Numbered from the stretch's first letter, positions 15,290-25,694 are shown. The stretch: 32,757 nucleotides of DNA from M3007 sp964481485 (GCA_964481485.1 CAYZVM010000041.1:1-32757), one strand, 5' to 3'. Numbers and translations are program-made. The notes: generated by a model from the letters alone, not told the origin.

Positions 15290-15805
15290 TCAAAAGAAAA
15301 AACGCGCGCCCAAGCCGCCGCCCATGTCAAAATCAGTTCTGGGAACAATGTCCAGCCGCGGCGTGAGTTGCAGGAAAATGTCGAAACGGTCTATCTCGAT
15401 ATTGATGCCAAAATTGCCGCTGAGTCCCAGCACCGTGTCATTGTCCCTATCGCGGCGGCCATGGTCGCGCACACCGATGTACGCCCCGGGGCCGTAATAA
15501 AAATTGAATCGTGGGCTGGCGCTGAGGGGTTTGAAAAAAAGCCCGTGCACGTTCACGAAGAAAAAATCGCGGTCGTCGTCGTCAAAATCCCACGCGAAAA
15601 GAATGTCGAGGCGCATGGGTTTGGTGCCGCGAAAATGCAGGTTCAGGCCGGTAGGTGCGCCAGCCTGAAAGCCGACACCGACGCTGCCGCCCTGTTGAGC
15701 GGACAAATCGTTTTGAAACAACAAATTGAAAATCAGGAGAAAGAAGCCGAAAAAGGCAGCGCGGGAAAGGCTGCGGGGCTCGGACGGGTTTTTAAAATGT
15801 TGCAT
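15290..15805 (-). CDS. Small outer-membrane beta-barrel protein
   Basis: I choose the ATG at 15805 (171 residues), which places a hydrophobic signal (FFGFFLLIFNLLFQNDLSAQ) near the N-terminus; the open frame to 15928 would put it too far in. The mature part alternates glycine, aromatic and polar residues (VGVGFQAGAPTGLNLHF, FNFYYGPGAYIGV) and ends in ARFFF, a terminal aromatic residue typical of outer-membrane barrels. An aspartate-rich turn (DFDDDDRD) is notable. No function can be assigned. It is divergent from glnS with about 140 bases between starts. Confidence 0.7.
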   Translation of the reverse strand: MQHFKNPSEPRSLSRAAFFGFFLLIFNLLFQNDLSAQQGGSVGVGFQAGAPTGLNLHFRGTKPMRLDILFAWDFDDDDRDFFFVNVHGLFFKPLSASPRFNFYYGPGAYIGVRDHGRRDRDNDTVLGLSGNFGINIEIDRFDIFLQLTPRLDIVPRTDFDMGGGLGARFFF

Positions 15806-15945
15806 GGCAATAACGATGGATGAGTTGAACATGACGTAACAAAGAACGCCAAACAGGAAGAATTTATGACGGGAAACTTGCGTGGCACCCCGTTTGTTTG
15901 CCCGAAACCCATTTTCTTTGCAGCCCAATTTTTAGCATCCGTTTT

Positions 15946-17628
<1,683 letters not shown>

Positions 17629-17648
17629 TTTTATCCGGTCAATCAGTT

Positions 17649-17670
17649 GGGGCAGTCGCCCGTTTTTTTT
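17649..17670 (+). terminator. Short hairpin with T8 after glnS
   Basis: GGGC and GCCC around a four-base loop are followed by G and eight T. The stem is short, but the position 20 bases after the glnS stop and just before the convergent lpxB stop fits an intrinsic terminator. Confidence 0.45.
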
Positions 17671-18814
17671 AGCAAAGAAAATCGAGAATGGCTCGCGCCG
17701 CCCTTTCCGAGGCGCCGCCGTCGCCCAGTCTCTGTCGTAGTTCGGCGTAGCCCGCACGTATTTCGGCAGATTTTTCTGGTGCCAAAATTTCGGCAAGCGC
17801 GACCTCTAAGTTGTTCTTGTTCAATTCGTTCTGAATCAACTCGCGCACCAACGGTTTGTCCATGATCAGGTTTACGAGCGAAATATACTTGACGTTCACC
17901 AATCGTCGGGCGATGAAGTACGACAGCGGATTGCCCGCGTAGCACACCACCTGCGGCACGTCGAACAGTGCCGTTTCCAAAGTAGAAGTACCCGATTTCA
18001 CAAGTGCGGCCGTGGCTCGGCGGAGCAGGTCGTAGGTTTGGCCTTGTGCGAGCCGCACGTTCGGGTATTTTTCCAAAAACGGGCGGTAATAATCTTCCGG
18101 CAAAGAGGTAGCGCCAGCCACAACAAATTCATAATCAGGGAAATCTGCGGCCACTTCCAGCATCACGGGGAGGATACGCTGCACTTCTTGTCGGCGGCTG
18201 CCGGGGAGCAAGGCAATCAGCCCCACCCCCGACCCCTCCCCCAATGGGAGAGGAGTTCCGCTCACGGAACTCTCTACGTCTCCCCTCCCATTGGGGGAGG
18301 GGTCGGGGGTGGGGCTGATTGCATCCACAGACGGATGTCCCACAAACTCCACCGCGACATCGTATTTTTTGTAAAAATCTTCTTCAAAAGGAAGGATTAC
18401 CAGCATCTTGTCCACGTCGCGTCGAATGTCGTGTACACGCGAAGAATGCCAAGCCCATATTTGGGGCGAGATGTAGTAAATGACTTTCAGGCCTTGTTGT
18501 TTGGCCCATTTGGCGATGCGCAGGTTGAAGCCTGGGTAGTCAATCAGCACCAGCGCATCTGGTTGAAAATCAAGAATATCTTTTTTGCAAAAAGCAATGT
18601 TGCGGAGGATGGCGCGCAGGTTTTTTAGCACTTCCGCAAAACCCATGAAGGCCAAGTCGCGGTAGTGCTTCACCACGTCAGCGCCCGCTGCTTGCATCAA
18701 ATCGCCGCCCCATGCGCGGCATTGGATATCAGGCTTTTGCGCCTTCAACGCTTTCATCAAATTGGAGCCGTGCAAATCGCCGGAGGCTTCCCCCGCTATC
18801 ATATAAATTTTCAT
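17669..18814 (-). CDS. lpxB: Lipid-A-disaccharide synthase, with a palindromic element inside the frame
   Basis: The 381-residue protein starts at the ATG at 18814 (MKIYMIAGEASGDLHG, the family's N-terminal signature). Further marks are ALVLIDYPGFNLRIAK, ISPQIWAWH, IALLPGSRRQEV and the late KSGTSTLETAL, which contribute to the UDP-sugar site of this GT19 glycosyltransferase. LpxB joins UDP-2,3-diacylglucosamine and lipid X in lipid A synthesis at the inner membrane. Residues about 165-201 are odd: they are encoded by a 110-bp GC-rich palindrome and read SPTPDPSPNGRG ... PLPLGEGSGVG, low-complexity sequence unlike the family. It replaces a variable linker of roughly 20 residues between GHP and ALLPGSR. 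All conserved motifs on both sides remain in frame, so the enzyme may still work. Confidence 0.93.
   Translation of the reverse strand: MKIYMIAGEASGDLHGSNLMKALKAQKPDIQCRAWGGDLMQAAGADVVKHYRDLAFMGFAEVLKNLRAILRNIAFCKKDILDFQPDALVLIDYPGFNLRIAKWAKQQGLKVIYYISPQIWAWHSSRVHDIRRDVDKMLVILPFEEDFYKKYDVAVEFVGHPSVDAISPTPDPSPNGRGDVESSVSGTPLPLGEGSGVGLIALLPGSRRQEVQRILPVMLEVAADFPDYEFVVAGATSLPEDYYRPFLEKYPNVRLAQGQTYDLLRRATAALVKSGTSTLETALFDVPQVVCYAGNPLSYFIARRLVNVKYISLVNLIMDKPLVRELIQNELNKNNLEVALAEILAPEKSAEIRAGYAELRQRLGDGGASERAARAILDFLC
18213..18322. repeat. GC-rich palindromic element, copy 2, inside lpxB
   Basis: The outer arms of 38 bp (18213-18250 and 18285-18322) are perfect reverse complements; an inner GAGTTCCG/CGGAACTC hairpin lies between them. 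The core (CCCCGACCCCTCCCCCA, GGAGTTCCGC, GGAACTC) matches copy 1 at 7743-7832. The element keeps the lpxB frame open through its full length. Confidence 0.85.
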
Positions 18815-18849
18815 CGCTGACAAAGGACGCGTTTTTCTCCAAAAACGAA

Positions 18850-18881
18850 CAAGCGGCAATAGCCGAAGCCATTGCCGCTTG
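18850..18881 (-). terminator. Hairpin after the Omp28-like gene
   Basis: CAAGCGGCAAT and ATTGCCGCTTG are perfect complements, extended by GC pairs around a short loop. Read on the minus strand it follows the Omp28-like stop (18923) and is followed by GTTCGTTTTTGG, a weak T-run. It lies 36 bases before the lpxB start, so it probably separates the two transcripts. Confidence 0.5.
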
Positions 18882-18889
18882 CCCATCAA

Positions 18890-18930
18890 TTATCCCATTA
18901 TTTCATTATCCTTATTATCCCATTATTTCA
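18890..18930. repeat. Direct repeat of 16 bp at the 3' end of the Omp28-like gene
   Basis: TTATCCCATTATTTCA occurs at 18890-18905 and again at 18915-18930; the second copy contains the TAA stop codon of the minus-strand gene. It may be a small duplication by slippage. No function is evident. Confidence 0.7.
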
Positions 18931-20803
18931 CAACCACCCATTGTGCGTGCGCTACACCTTCTTTGCCTTGCAGCACCACTTGGTAGCTGCCGGAAGGAAG
19001 GTTGATGGCACTCAATTCCACAGCGTGTTCGCCGGAAGGCAGGTCGCCCAACTGCTTCGATTGCACGAGCACACCTTGCGCATTGAAGACAGAAAGTTGG
19101 ATGCTCTCCGGTTTTTCAAGACCAAAACGAACTTGAACGAAGTCGCGCGTCGGGTTGGGCTGCAGGTTGAACGTGCTGAGGGTCAATTCTTTGACACCAA
19201 CTATGGTAGAGATGCTCAAATTGTCAATGTACAGGTTGTTGCCGTAGCCACTCTCGCCGACAAAGCGGATGAGGAGCTCAGGTGTGCCATTGAAAGCGGA
19301 AATGTCAATGGTGTTGCCGAATGCCCATTCATCGGGAGAAGACGGTACCCAACCAGGAGCATCCGGGCTTGCCACTGGCGGAGCAGTAGCCAAACCATCT
19401 TTGCCGTCGTGGAAAATAGTAGTCCAAGTGACGCCACAATCAGCAGAAGCCTCGATGCGCAAGCTGTCGAAAAGCGTGCTGCTAAAATAGACATACGCGT
19501 GGTCGAACTTGAGCGTGGTTGGGCCGTTTGCTTGGCTCAAATCTATTTTCGGAGTAGCGAGGTAGGCTTTGCCGCTTGAAATAGCGTAAAAGTTGCAACG
19601 GGCAGAACGCGAGCTGTTGGCACCGGCGTTGGTCGCCAATTTCCAGCCATTTGTGCCGACGTTGAACGCCGACCATCCGGCGGGCGGGAAGGCTGCACTT
19701 TGGAAGACATTTTCAAACGGAAGCGAAGAAGCGGGGCCAAATATGGATTTGAACTCAATAGTTGCAGCACCACTTACCATATTGGTTTGGATGCCGTTGT
19801 TGGACCTGAGTATTTCCACATCCAATTTTGTGGTGCCAGTCCCAGTGATTTCCTCACCTGTGAGCGTGACCAGTTCAGATGCACCGGGAGCTAAGTCGCC
19901 TGTCCAAGTCATGTCTTTCCACGCGCCATTGGCAATGCGATACCGCAGGTCAACGGAAGTGAGCTGCATTGCGGCTGTATTTGTCAGCGTGAAATAAGGA
20001 GCTGCCCCCGTTGTGCAAGCGAACGTTTTATCTGCTACAACTTCAACTCCTGCCGCCGGGATGCCGCCGATAGGAAATGTGCGTTCCGACTGCCACACTT
20101 CTTTGGTCGCATCGTTCTGCAACCATGCAGCTGCGCACAATTCGTTCAAGTCGTAGATGTTCTTCATCGGCCATGCGAAAGAGTAAGTTTTTGTTTCGCC
20201 AGCAGCAAAATCGCCAGTAGCGGTGCCGGAGGAGTTGGGCAGCATCTTGCGCATGACTTGGAAAAACTCTTTTTCGTTGGTGGAGCCTGGCGGCTCACTG
20301 AAGATAATCTCGTTTTCGAGCACCGCTACGCGGAGGCGGAGCGTGCCAGTCAAGTCAACTTCGGATTTGATGGCCAAGTCTATCAACACGGAGTCGTAAT
20401 CGGCAGTAAACGAATGTGACAGCGTAATGGTGACCGGCGTCAAGTTGTTGTACGCGTTTTGAATCGTTGTGGCACTGTAGGTATTCATTGGAAACACCTC
20501 CAACACCCCGTTTTGGCGGCCGTTTGGCACACCGTCCACGCCATAATATTGTACGCGGGGCAACACTTCCGTCTGCGTTTGCTGGTTCATAGGGTCGAAG
20601 CCCGGCCAGTTTGTTTGATATTTGACCGGGGTTAGGTACTGTTCGTTTGCCTTGAGCGTGGCGTTGAAAGCAGGATTTTGTGAAGCACAAGGCGGGCAAG
20701 AGGCATTCGTAAATTCCTCGATGAGTACTCGGCGCTGATGTTGTGCAAAGGCGGGCAGCACAAGGGCAAATGCTGCGGATAAGAAAAGTAGTTTTTTCAA
20801 CAT
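18923..20803 (-). CDS. Secreted Omp28-like protein with T9SS type A sorting domain
   Basis: The 626-residue protein has a clear signal peptide (residues 1-20, ending PAFA before Q21). The first mature domain is Omp28/thioredoxin-like, with CPPC at residues 36-39. The middle holds Ig-like strands; then comes a jelly-roll segment of the choice-of-anchor type (FENVFQSAAFPPAGWSAFN, IRFVGESGYGNNLYIDN). The last 80 residues are a type IX secretion sorting domain: LQPNPTRDFVQVRF, LSVFNAQGVLV, LPSGSYQVVL. It should cross the outer membrane through T9SS and be attached or released at the surface. The role is unknown; the CxxC motif suggests possible redox chemistry. A TAnnTTTG promoter box lies just upstream. 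Confidence 0.9.
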   Translation of the reverse strand: MLKKLLFLSAAFALVLPAFAQHQRRVLIEEFTNASCPPCASQNPAFNATLKANEQYLTPVKYQTNWPGFDPMNQQTQTEVLPRVQYYGVDGVPNGRQNGVLEVFPMNTYSATTIQNAYNNLTPVTITLSHSFTADYDSVLIDLAIKSEVDLTGTLRLRVAVLENEIIFSEPPGSTNEKEFFQVMRKMLPNSSGTATGDFAAGETKTYSFAWPMKNIYDLNELCAAAWLQNDATKEVWQSERTFPIGGIPAAGVEVVADKTFACTTGAAPYFTLTNTAAMQLTSVDLRYRIANGAWKDMTWTGDLAPGASELVTLTGEEITGTGTTKLDVEILRSNNGIQTNMVSGAATIEFKSIFGPASSLPFENVFQSAAFPPAGWSAFNVGTNGWKLATNAGANSSRSARCNFYAISSGKAYLATPKIDLSQANGPTTLKFDHAYVYFSSTLFDSLRIEASADCGVTWTTIFHDGKDGLATAPPVASPDAPGWVPSSPDEWAFGNTIDISAFNGTPELLIRFVGESGYGNNLYIDNLSISTIVGVKELTLSTFNLQPNPTRDFVQVRFGLEKPESIQLSVFNAQGVLVQSKQLGDLPSGEHAVELSAINLPSGSYQVVLQGKEGVAHAQWVVVK

Positions 20804-20837
20804 AAAGCAGGAAGTTTAAATTTTGAAAAAGAATCCG

Positions 20838-20845
20838 CAAATCTA
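20838..20845 (-). promoter_or_regulatory. Candidate -7 box (TAGATTTG) of the Omp28-like gene
   Basis: On the minus strand TAGATTTG matches the TAnnTTTG consensus 35 bases before the ATG at 20803. A -33 TTG at a good distance is not evident. Confidence 0.45.
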
Positions 20846-20912
20846 CCGTTAGGTTTGTGTTTGACTAAATGTTTGGACAAAAATGTTTCAAATGGACAAT
20901 TATGGCAATTCT

Positions 20913-21072
20913 AAGTACCCCGGCACAATTGGTTTTGAGAGTTGAACGACGGGGTTTTGTGCTAAAACAACTCGTTTTCGAGGAGAATAGTAGCGTTACT
21001 TAACGAAAACACGGGGAAGTTTTGGTGCAAAATACCGAGTTCAAAGTCTAAACCAATTGTGCCGGGGTACTT
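20913..21072. repeat. 160-bp fold-back element with perfect 23-bp inverted ends (MITE-like)
   Basis: The 23 bases at 20913-20935 (beginning AAGTACCCCGGCACAATTGG) are the exact reverse complement of 21050-21072. The inner sequence continues the pairing imperfectly almost to the middle, with matches such as TTGAAC, TTTTG, AAAAC and TTTTCG on the two arms. GCAAT occurs at 20905-20909 and again directly after the right end at 21073-21077, which could be a short target duplication offset by three bases on the left. There is no coding capacity. It fills most of the 412-base gap between the divergent Omp28-like and mutS2 genes. Confidence 0.8.
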
Positions 21073-21110
21073 GCAATGCCCAAAAGCAGGGCTGCCACGG
21101 GGAACTTACC

Positions 21111-21142
21111 TTGTGCAAATTTGTTTGAGGGCGGTAATTTTG
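21111..21142 (+). promoter_or_regulatory. Candidate mutS2 promoter
   Basis: TTG at 21111-21113 and TAATTTTG at 21135-21142 are spaced 21 bases apart, close to the Bacteroidota consensus. It lies directly downstream of the fold-back element and about 75 bases before the mutS2 start. Confidence 0.5.
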
Positions 21143-21215
21143 CAGCGGCAGACGATGGACAAAATGCCCGATGTGCCTTCTGCCGTGAACCGTAAGCCGT
21201 GAACAGTGTACCGTT

Positions 21216-23609
21216 ATGAACTTCGAACCGAAAGACGTATTCCGCAAATTAGAGTTTGACAAAATACTCGACTTGCTTGAAAAAGAAGCACTTACGCCCA
21301 TGGCGGCGGAGGCGCTGCGCGATATTTCCCCAAATACAAGTTTTGCCGAAATAGACCTTGCCCTCCGCGAAACCCGCGATTTCAAACTGGCTTTGGAGAA
21401 AAACGACCGTTTCCCCATGGAGTCGTTTCCCGACATCCGGCCCGATTTGAAAATGCTGGAAATCGAAGGCTATACTTTACAGGCAGAGTCGTTCCAAGGC
21501 ATTTTGCGCATCCTTTTTTTGATGCGGGATGTGTTCAAGTTTTTTGCCACCGGGCCCAAAAAGGAGATTTACCCAAAACTTTACGACATCACGCGCCCGC
21601 TCTCCTACGACGAAGGTTTGATAAAAGCCATCGCTGCGGTGTTTGACGACAAAGGCGAAATCCGCCCTGATGCTTCGCCCGAACTGATGCGTGTCCGCCG
21701 CGAGATGCAGCAGAAAATCAGAGAGTTGGATGCGCGTTTCCGCCAAATCATCCAAGAATGTCGCGCCAAAGGCTGGCTCTCTGATTCGCCCGAAAGTTTC
21801 CGCAACCACCGCCGCGTGCTCTCCGTGCCCAGCGAGCACAAGCGCAAAATCCGTGGTATCATCCACGACGAATCCGATACCGGGCGCACGGCTTTCATCG
21901 AGCCTGAGGCCGTCATCGAAATCAACAACGACCTGTTCGATTTGGAGCAGGACGAGCGCCGGGAAATTTTCCGCATCCTCCGCGATTTGAGCGAGGCCAT
22001 CCGCCCATATAGCGCATTGATTCGCAATTATTTGGAGACGCTCGTGCGGTTTGATGTGATTCACGCCAAAGCCCGACTCGCCCTCGCCCTCCGCGCCGGA
22101 ATGCCCATTTTGAAAGAAAAACCCGTCATTGCCATTCGGAAAGGTTACCACCCGTTGTTGTTCCTGAAAAACAAGCCATTGGGTCGGAAAACCGTCCCGT
22201 TTGAACTGAAACTCACGCCCGAAAATCACATTCTCGTGCTCTCTGGCCCCAACGCGGGCGGCAAGTCGGTGGCGATGAAATCCGTTGGTCTGCTGCAATT
22301 GATGGTGCAAAGCGGCCTGCTTGTCCCCGTACACGAGCTGAGCGAGTTTGGCATTTTCAAACAAATATTCGCGGACATTGGAGACCAACAAAGCCTCGAC
22401 GACGACCTTTCTACCTATTCTTCCCGCCTCCAAAATGCGCGTGCTTTTCTCGAAAAAGCGACACCCCAAACGCTGGTGCTGATAGACGAAATGGGCAGCG
22501 GCACCGACCCCAAACCCGGTGGTGCCATCGCCGAAGCCATTTTGCGCCAACTCCACAGAAAGGGCGTGTACGCCGTCGTCACCACGCACTACTCGAATTT
22601 GAAGGTGTTTGCTTTCCGCAATCCCGGCATCCTCAACGGCAATATGCACTTTGATAAAGACACATTGTCACCGACTTATGAGTTGAAAGTGGGTCGCCCC
22701 GGCAGCAGTTACGCTTTTGAGATTGCCCAAAAAAGCGGCCTCTCGAAAGACCTTATCGGCTATGCCCGCAACCGCACCGGCTCCGAAACGGCGGTGGACG
22801 ATATTCTCATCGAACTGCAACGCGAGAAGCAGGAATTGGAAGAAAAACTCGCCTCTATCGCGGAAAAAGAACAGTCGCTCGAACGCCTCATCAAAACTTA
22901 CGACTCCATGCACCACGACTTGGAGGTGAAGCGCAAGCAACTGAAACTCAACCAAAAGGAACACGAACTCCGTATCAGCGCCAACACCAGCCGGGAGGTG
23001 GATAAGGTGATTCGCCAATTGAAAGAAGAAAAAAACCTCGAACGCGCCCAAGAAATCTCGGCCAAACTGCGCCAAGAACGCAGCGAAAAAGCCCGCCAAG
23101 TGGACGAGGTGAATGCCGAAGTGGTGAAGTTGGAAGAAAAAGCCGTCCCGTCTGCTTCCAGCCGCCCCCTAACGGTGGGCGACTTTGTGCGGCTGCGAGC
23201 GGGCGGCGCCACTGGTAGCATACAGAGCCTGAAAGGTCAAAAAGCAGTGGTGGCTTTGGGCGAGTTGAAAGTGACGGTGGGCGTGCAGGATTTATTGCTC
23301 GCCGCCGAGCCGATGAAACAAACTGCTCACATCACTACCACTGATTTGCAGCAAGTTGCGGCTTTTGAATCGAAAATTGACTTGCGCGGCATGAGCCAAG
23401 ATGAGGCCATGCGAGTGCTCGAAAAATTTGTGGACAGCGCCCTGCTCACCAATGCCAGCAACCTCCGCATCCTGCACGGCAAAGGTAATGGCATCCTGCG
23501 CAAGGTCGTCCGCCAAAAGCTCCGCGAATATGGCGGCAACATCGCCAGCGTCTATCACCCGGAACAGGAGGGTGGGGGAGACGGGGTCACAATTGTGGAG
23601 TTGGCGTAA
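21216..23609 (+). CDS. mutS2: Endonuclease MutS2
   Basis: The 797-residue protein has the usual MutS2 length. The core and lever region lies at about 1-310, with no N-terminal mismatch-recognition domain. The ATPase has Walker A GPNAGGKS at residues 344-351 and Walker B LVLIDEMGSGTDP, followed by the TTHYSNLK switch. A long charged coiled-coil follows (about 520-640), then a KOW-like segment (PLTVGDFVRLRAGGATGSI) and a C-terminal Smr domain (about 720-797) with IDLRG and LHGKGNG. MutS2 acts on branched DNA and collided ribosomes rather than mismatches. All domains are intact. Confidence 0.95.
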   Translation: MNFEPKDVFRKLEFDKILDLLEKEALTPMAAEALRDISPNTSFAEIDLALRETRDFKLALEKNDRFPMESFPDIRPDLKMLEIEGYTLQAESFQGILRILFLMRDVFKFFATGPKKEIYPKLYDITRPLSYDEGLIKAIAAVFDDKGEIRPDASPELMRVRREMQQKIRELDARFRQIIQECRAKGWLSDSPESFRNHRRVLSVPSEHKRKIRGIIHDESDTGRTAFIEPEAVIEINNDLFDLEQDERREIFRILRDLSEAIRPYSALIRNYLETLVRFDVIHAKARLALALRAGMPILKEKPVIAIRKGYHPLLFLKNKPLGRKTVPFELKLTPENHILVLSGPNAGGKSVAMKSVGLLQLMVQSGLLVPVHELSEFGIFKQIFADIGDQQSLDDDLSTYSSRLQNARAFLEKATPQTLVLIDEMGSGTDPKPGGAIAEAILRQLHRKGVYAVVTTHYSNLKVFAFRNPGILNGNMHFDKDTLSPTYELKVGRPGSSYAFEIAQKSGLSKDLIGYARNRTGSETAVDDILIELQREKQELEEKLASIAEKEQSLERLIKTYDSMHHDLEVKRKQLKLNQKEHELRISANTSREVDKVIRQLKEEKNLERAQEISAKLRQERSEKARQVDEVNAEVVKLEEKAVPSASSRPLTVGDFVRLRAGGATGSIQSLKGQKAVVALGELKVTVGVQDLLLAAEPMKQTAHITTTDLQQVAAFESKIDLRGMSQDEAMRVLEKFVDSALLTNASNLRILHGKGNGILRKVVRQKLREYGGNIASVYHPEQEGGGDGVTIVELA

Positions 23610-23610
23610 G

Positions 23611-23773
23611 AGGATGGTTTAGAGGGGTTTAGATGGTTTGAAAGGTTTAGATTTAGAGGGGTTTAGATGGTTTAGAGGCGTTCAGAAATTGTTGTTGGCC
23701 TTGAAAACCAATATTTTGAATTCTAAAACCAAACTCTCCTAAACCATCTAAACTCTTCTCAACCATCTAAACA
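23611..23773. repeat. Inverted repeat region built on GGTTTAGA units
   Basis: The left half (23611-23677) contains several GGTTTAGA(T/G) units in tandem; the right half (23737-23773) contains the complement AAACCATCTAAA twice, so the mRNA could fold into a long hairpin. It occupies the whole gap between mutS2 and the next gene. A related array occurs at 30136-30174. Confidence 0.7.
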
Positions 23774-23781
23774 CACTCACC

Positions 23782-24690
23782 ATGAACAGAAGAAATTTTA
23801 TCAAAAAAACGACCCTCGCGAGCGGCGGTCTTTGGCTTGCACCAAACTTGAACAAGCCAGATTTCCAAATTCCGGCAGGTTTTTCACCAAAAATATTAGC
23901 GACTAACTGGGGTTTTTCCGGTTCGTGGGAAGCCTTTGCGGCCAAAGCCAAAGAGGCGGGCTACGACGGCGTGGAAGTGTGGGTGCCAGGCGACGACAAA
24001 GGCCGCGCCAGTTTTATGGAAGCCATGCAAAAACAGGGTTTGGCGTTCGGTCTGCTCTGCGGCGGCTCGGACGCAAGTTTTGAAAAACACTTGCCGCAAT
24101 TTGAAACCCAATTGCGCAACGCGCTGGCAATGAAGCCGCTCTACGTCAACTGCCATTCCGGGCGCGACTATTTTTCCTTTGAACAAGCCAAAGTTTTTTT
24201 CGCGCGCACGGCAAAATTGAACAAAGAAACCGGCATCCCGATTTACCACGAAACCCACCGGGGGCGGCTCTGTTTTGCGGCGCACATCACCCGCCGTTTT
24301 TTGGAAGAAACACCAGATCTGCGCCTCACGCTCGACATCTCGCACTGGTGCAACGTGCATGAATCGCTGCTCGGCGACCAAGCCGCGACGGTGGATGTGG
24401 CGCTCGCCCGCACCGACCATATCCACGCCCGCATCGGCCACCCGGAAGGCCCGCAAGTGAACGACCCGCGCGCGCCTGAATGGGAAAATGCCGTGAACGC
24501 ACATTTGGCATGGTGGGATAAAGTGGTGGAAATCAAGGCAAAAGCCGGGCAATCGCTCACCTTCCTTACAGAATTCGGCCCGCCGCACTACCTGCCCGCG
24601 TTGCCTTACACCCAGCAGCCGGTGGCCGACCAATGGGCCATCAATGTCCACATCATGAGCCTCCTTCGCAAAAGATATACCCGCCAATGA
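23782..24690 (+). CDS. Sugar phosphate isomerase/epimerase-type TIM barrel, exported
   Basis: The 302-residue protein has the Tat-like N-terminus NRRNFIKKTTLASGGLWLAP, so it is probably exported folded. The body has the xylose-isomerase-like barrel pattern: AGYDGVEVWVP early, YVNCHSGRDYF and IYHETHRGR in the middle (histidine and glutamate metal ligands), LTLDISHWCNV, HIHARIGHPEGPQ, and the late FLTEFGPPHY. Such enzymes isomerise sugars, or in exported Bacteroidota forms act on polysaccharide-derived sugars; the exact reaction is unknown. The stop overlaps the start of the next gene, so the two are coupled. Confidence 0.82.
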   Translation: MNRRNFIKKTTLASGGLWLAPNLNKPDFQIPAGFSPKILATNWGFSGSWEAFAAKAKEAGYDGVEVWVPGDDKGRASFMEAMQKQGLAFGLLCGGSDASFEKHLPQFETQLRNALAMKPLYVNCHSGRDYFSFEQAKVFFARTAKLNKETGIPIYHETHRGRLCFAAHITRRFLEETPDLRLTLDISHWCNVHESLLGDQAATVDVALARTDHIHARIGHPEGPQVNDPRAPEWENAVNAHLAWWDKVVEIKAKAGQSLTFLTEFGPPHYLPALPYTQQPVADQWAINVHIMSLLRKRYTRQ

Positions 24691-25685
24691 ATGCGCTCGC
24701 CCAATTCACCGGGCGGCTGCATCCGCTGTTGGTGCATTTGCCCATCGGCATTCTGTTGCTGGCGTTGCTGTTCGAGTTGTTGGGCCGGCGGGAGCAGAAC
24801 CGGGCGTTACAAACGGCTATTCCTTTTGTGTTGTTGACGGGGGCGATTGCGGCGGTGTTTTCCTGCCTGAGCGGGTGGCTGTTGTCGCAAAATGGCGATT
24901 ACGAAAACGAGTTGGCCAGTCGCCACCAATGGTCAGGCATTGTGGTAGCAATCCTTTCAATTTCAGCGTATTGGCTAAAGGCGCGCCAGCGCAAGACGAC
25001 CTATTTTTTTCTCTCCATGTTGCTATTGCCGGGCATTTTGCTCACGGGGCATTGGGGCATTACGCTGACACACGGCGAAGGTTATTTGACCAAAAATTCG
25101 GAAGAAACAGTCTTGGAAAATAACGAATCGCCCGGAAACCCGACAGTGCCGGATGTGGAAGCATCTTTCCCAAAATCAGAGCATCTTGAAGCATTGCAAA
25201 CAGCGGGCGTAGTTGTGTTGCCGGTCGGTCAAAATACGCCTTTTCTTTCCCTCAACTTTGTCAACGTTCCTGAAATAACCCCAGGTATTCTTCGAGCGAT
25301 GGAGCCGGTGGCTCAAAATATTGTCTGGCTCAAGCTTTCCGGCACAGCATTGAATGACAGCGCATTAGCCCTCATTTCGACATTCAAAAACCTGACAAAA
25401 CTGCACCTCGACCACACGGCTGCCGACGATGCTTCGCTTGCTTTTTTGCAAAAAATGGACAGGCTCGTTTACCTAAATTTAGTCGGCACAAAAGTCACCG
25501 CACAAGGTGCCGCCACGCTCGGCGGGCTGCCCAACTTGCGGCAACTTTACCTCTACCAATCGGGCGTAAAACCCGAAGACTTGCCGAGTTTGCGAGCCAA
25601 GTTTCCACGCACCCAGATAGATACAGGCGGATACCGGGTGCCGGTGCTGGCGACGGACACCACTTTTTTGCCGATAGGAAAATGA
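24687..25685 (+). CDS. DUF2231-type membrane protein with C-terminal leucine-rich repeats
   Basis: The 332-residue protein starts at the ATG at 24687, overlapping the upstream stop (ATGA). The N-terminal third has about four membrane helices, beginning FTGRLHPLLVHLPIGILLLALL, the signature of DUF2231-type domains (HPxxVHxPIG). After a polar linker (about residues 140-165) the remainder has leucine-rich repeat units: NIVWLKLSGTALND, NLTKLHLDHTAADD, RLVYLNLVGTKVT, NLRQLYLYQSGVK. This combination is known from proteins of Bacteroidota and Planctomycetota that also carry cytochrome domains; no CxxCH haem motif is present here. Function unknown. Confidence 0.75.
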   Translation: MNALAQFTGRLHPLLVHLPIGILLLALLFELLGRREQNRALQTAIPFVLLTGAIAAVFSCLSGWLLSQNGDYENELASRHQWSGIVVAILSISAYWLKARQRKTTYFFLSMLLLPGILLTGHWGITLTHGEGYLTKNSEETVLENNESPGNPTVPDVEASFPKSEHLEALQTAGVVVLPVGQNTPFLSLNFVNVPEITPGILRAMEPVAQNIVWLKLSGTALNDSALALISTFKNLTKLHLDHTAADDASLAFLQKMDRLVYLNLVGTKVTAQGAATLGGLPNLRQLYLYQSGVKPEDLPSLRAKFPRTQIDTGGYRVPVLATDTTFLPIGK

Positions 25686-25694
25686 TTTTTTGGG

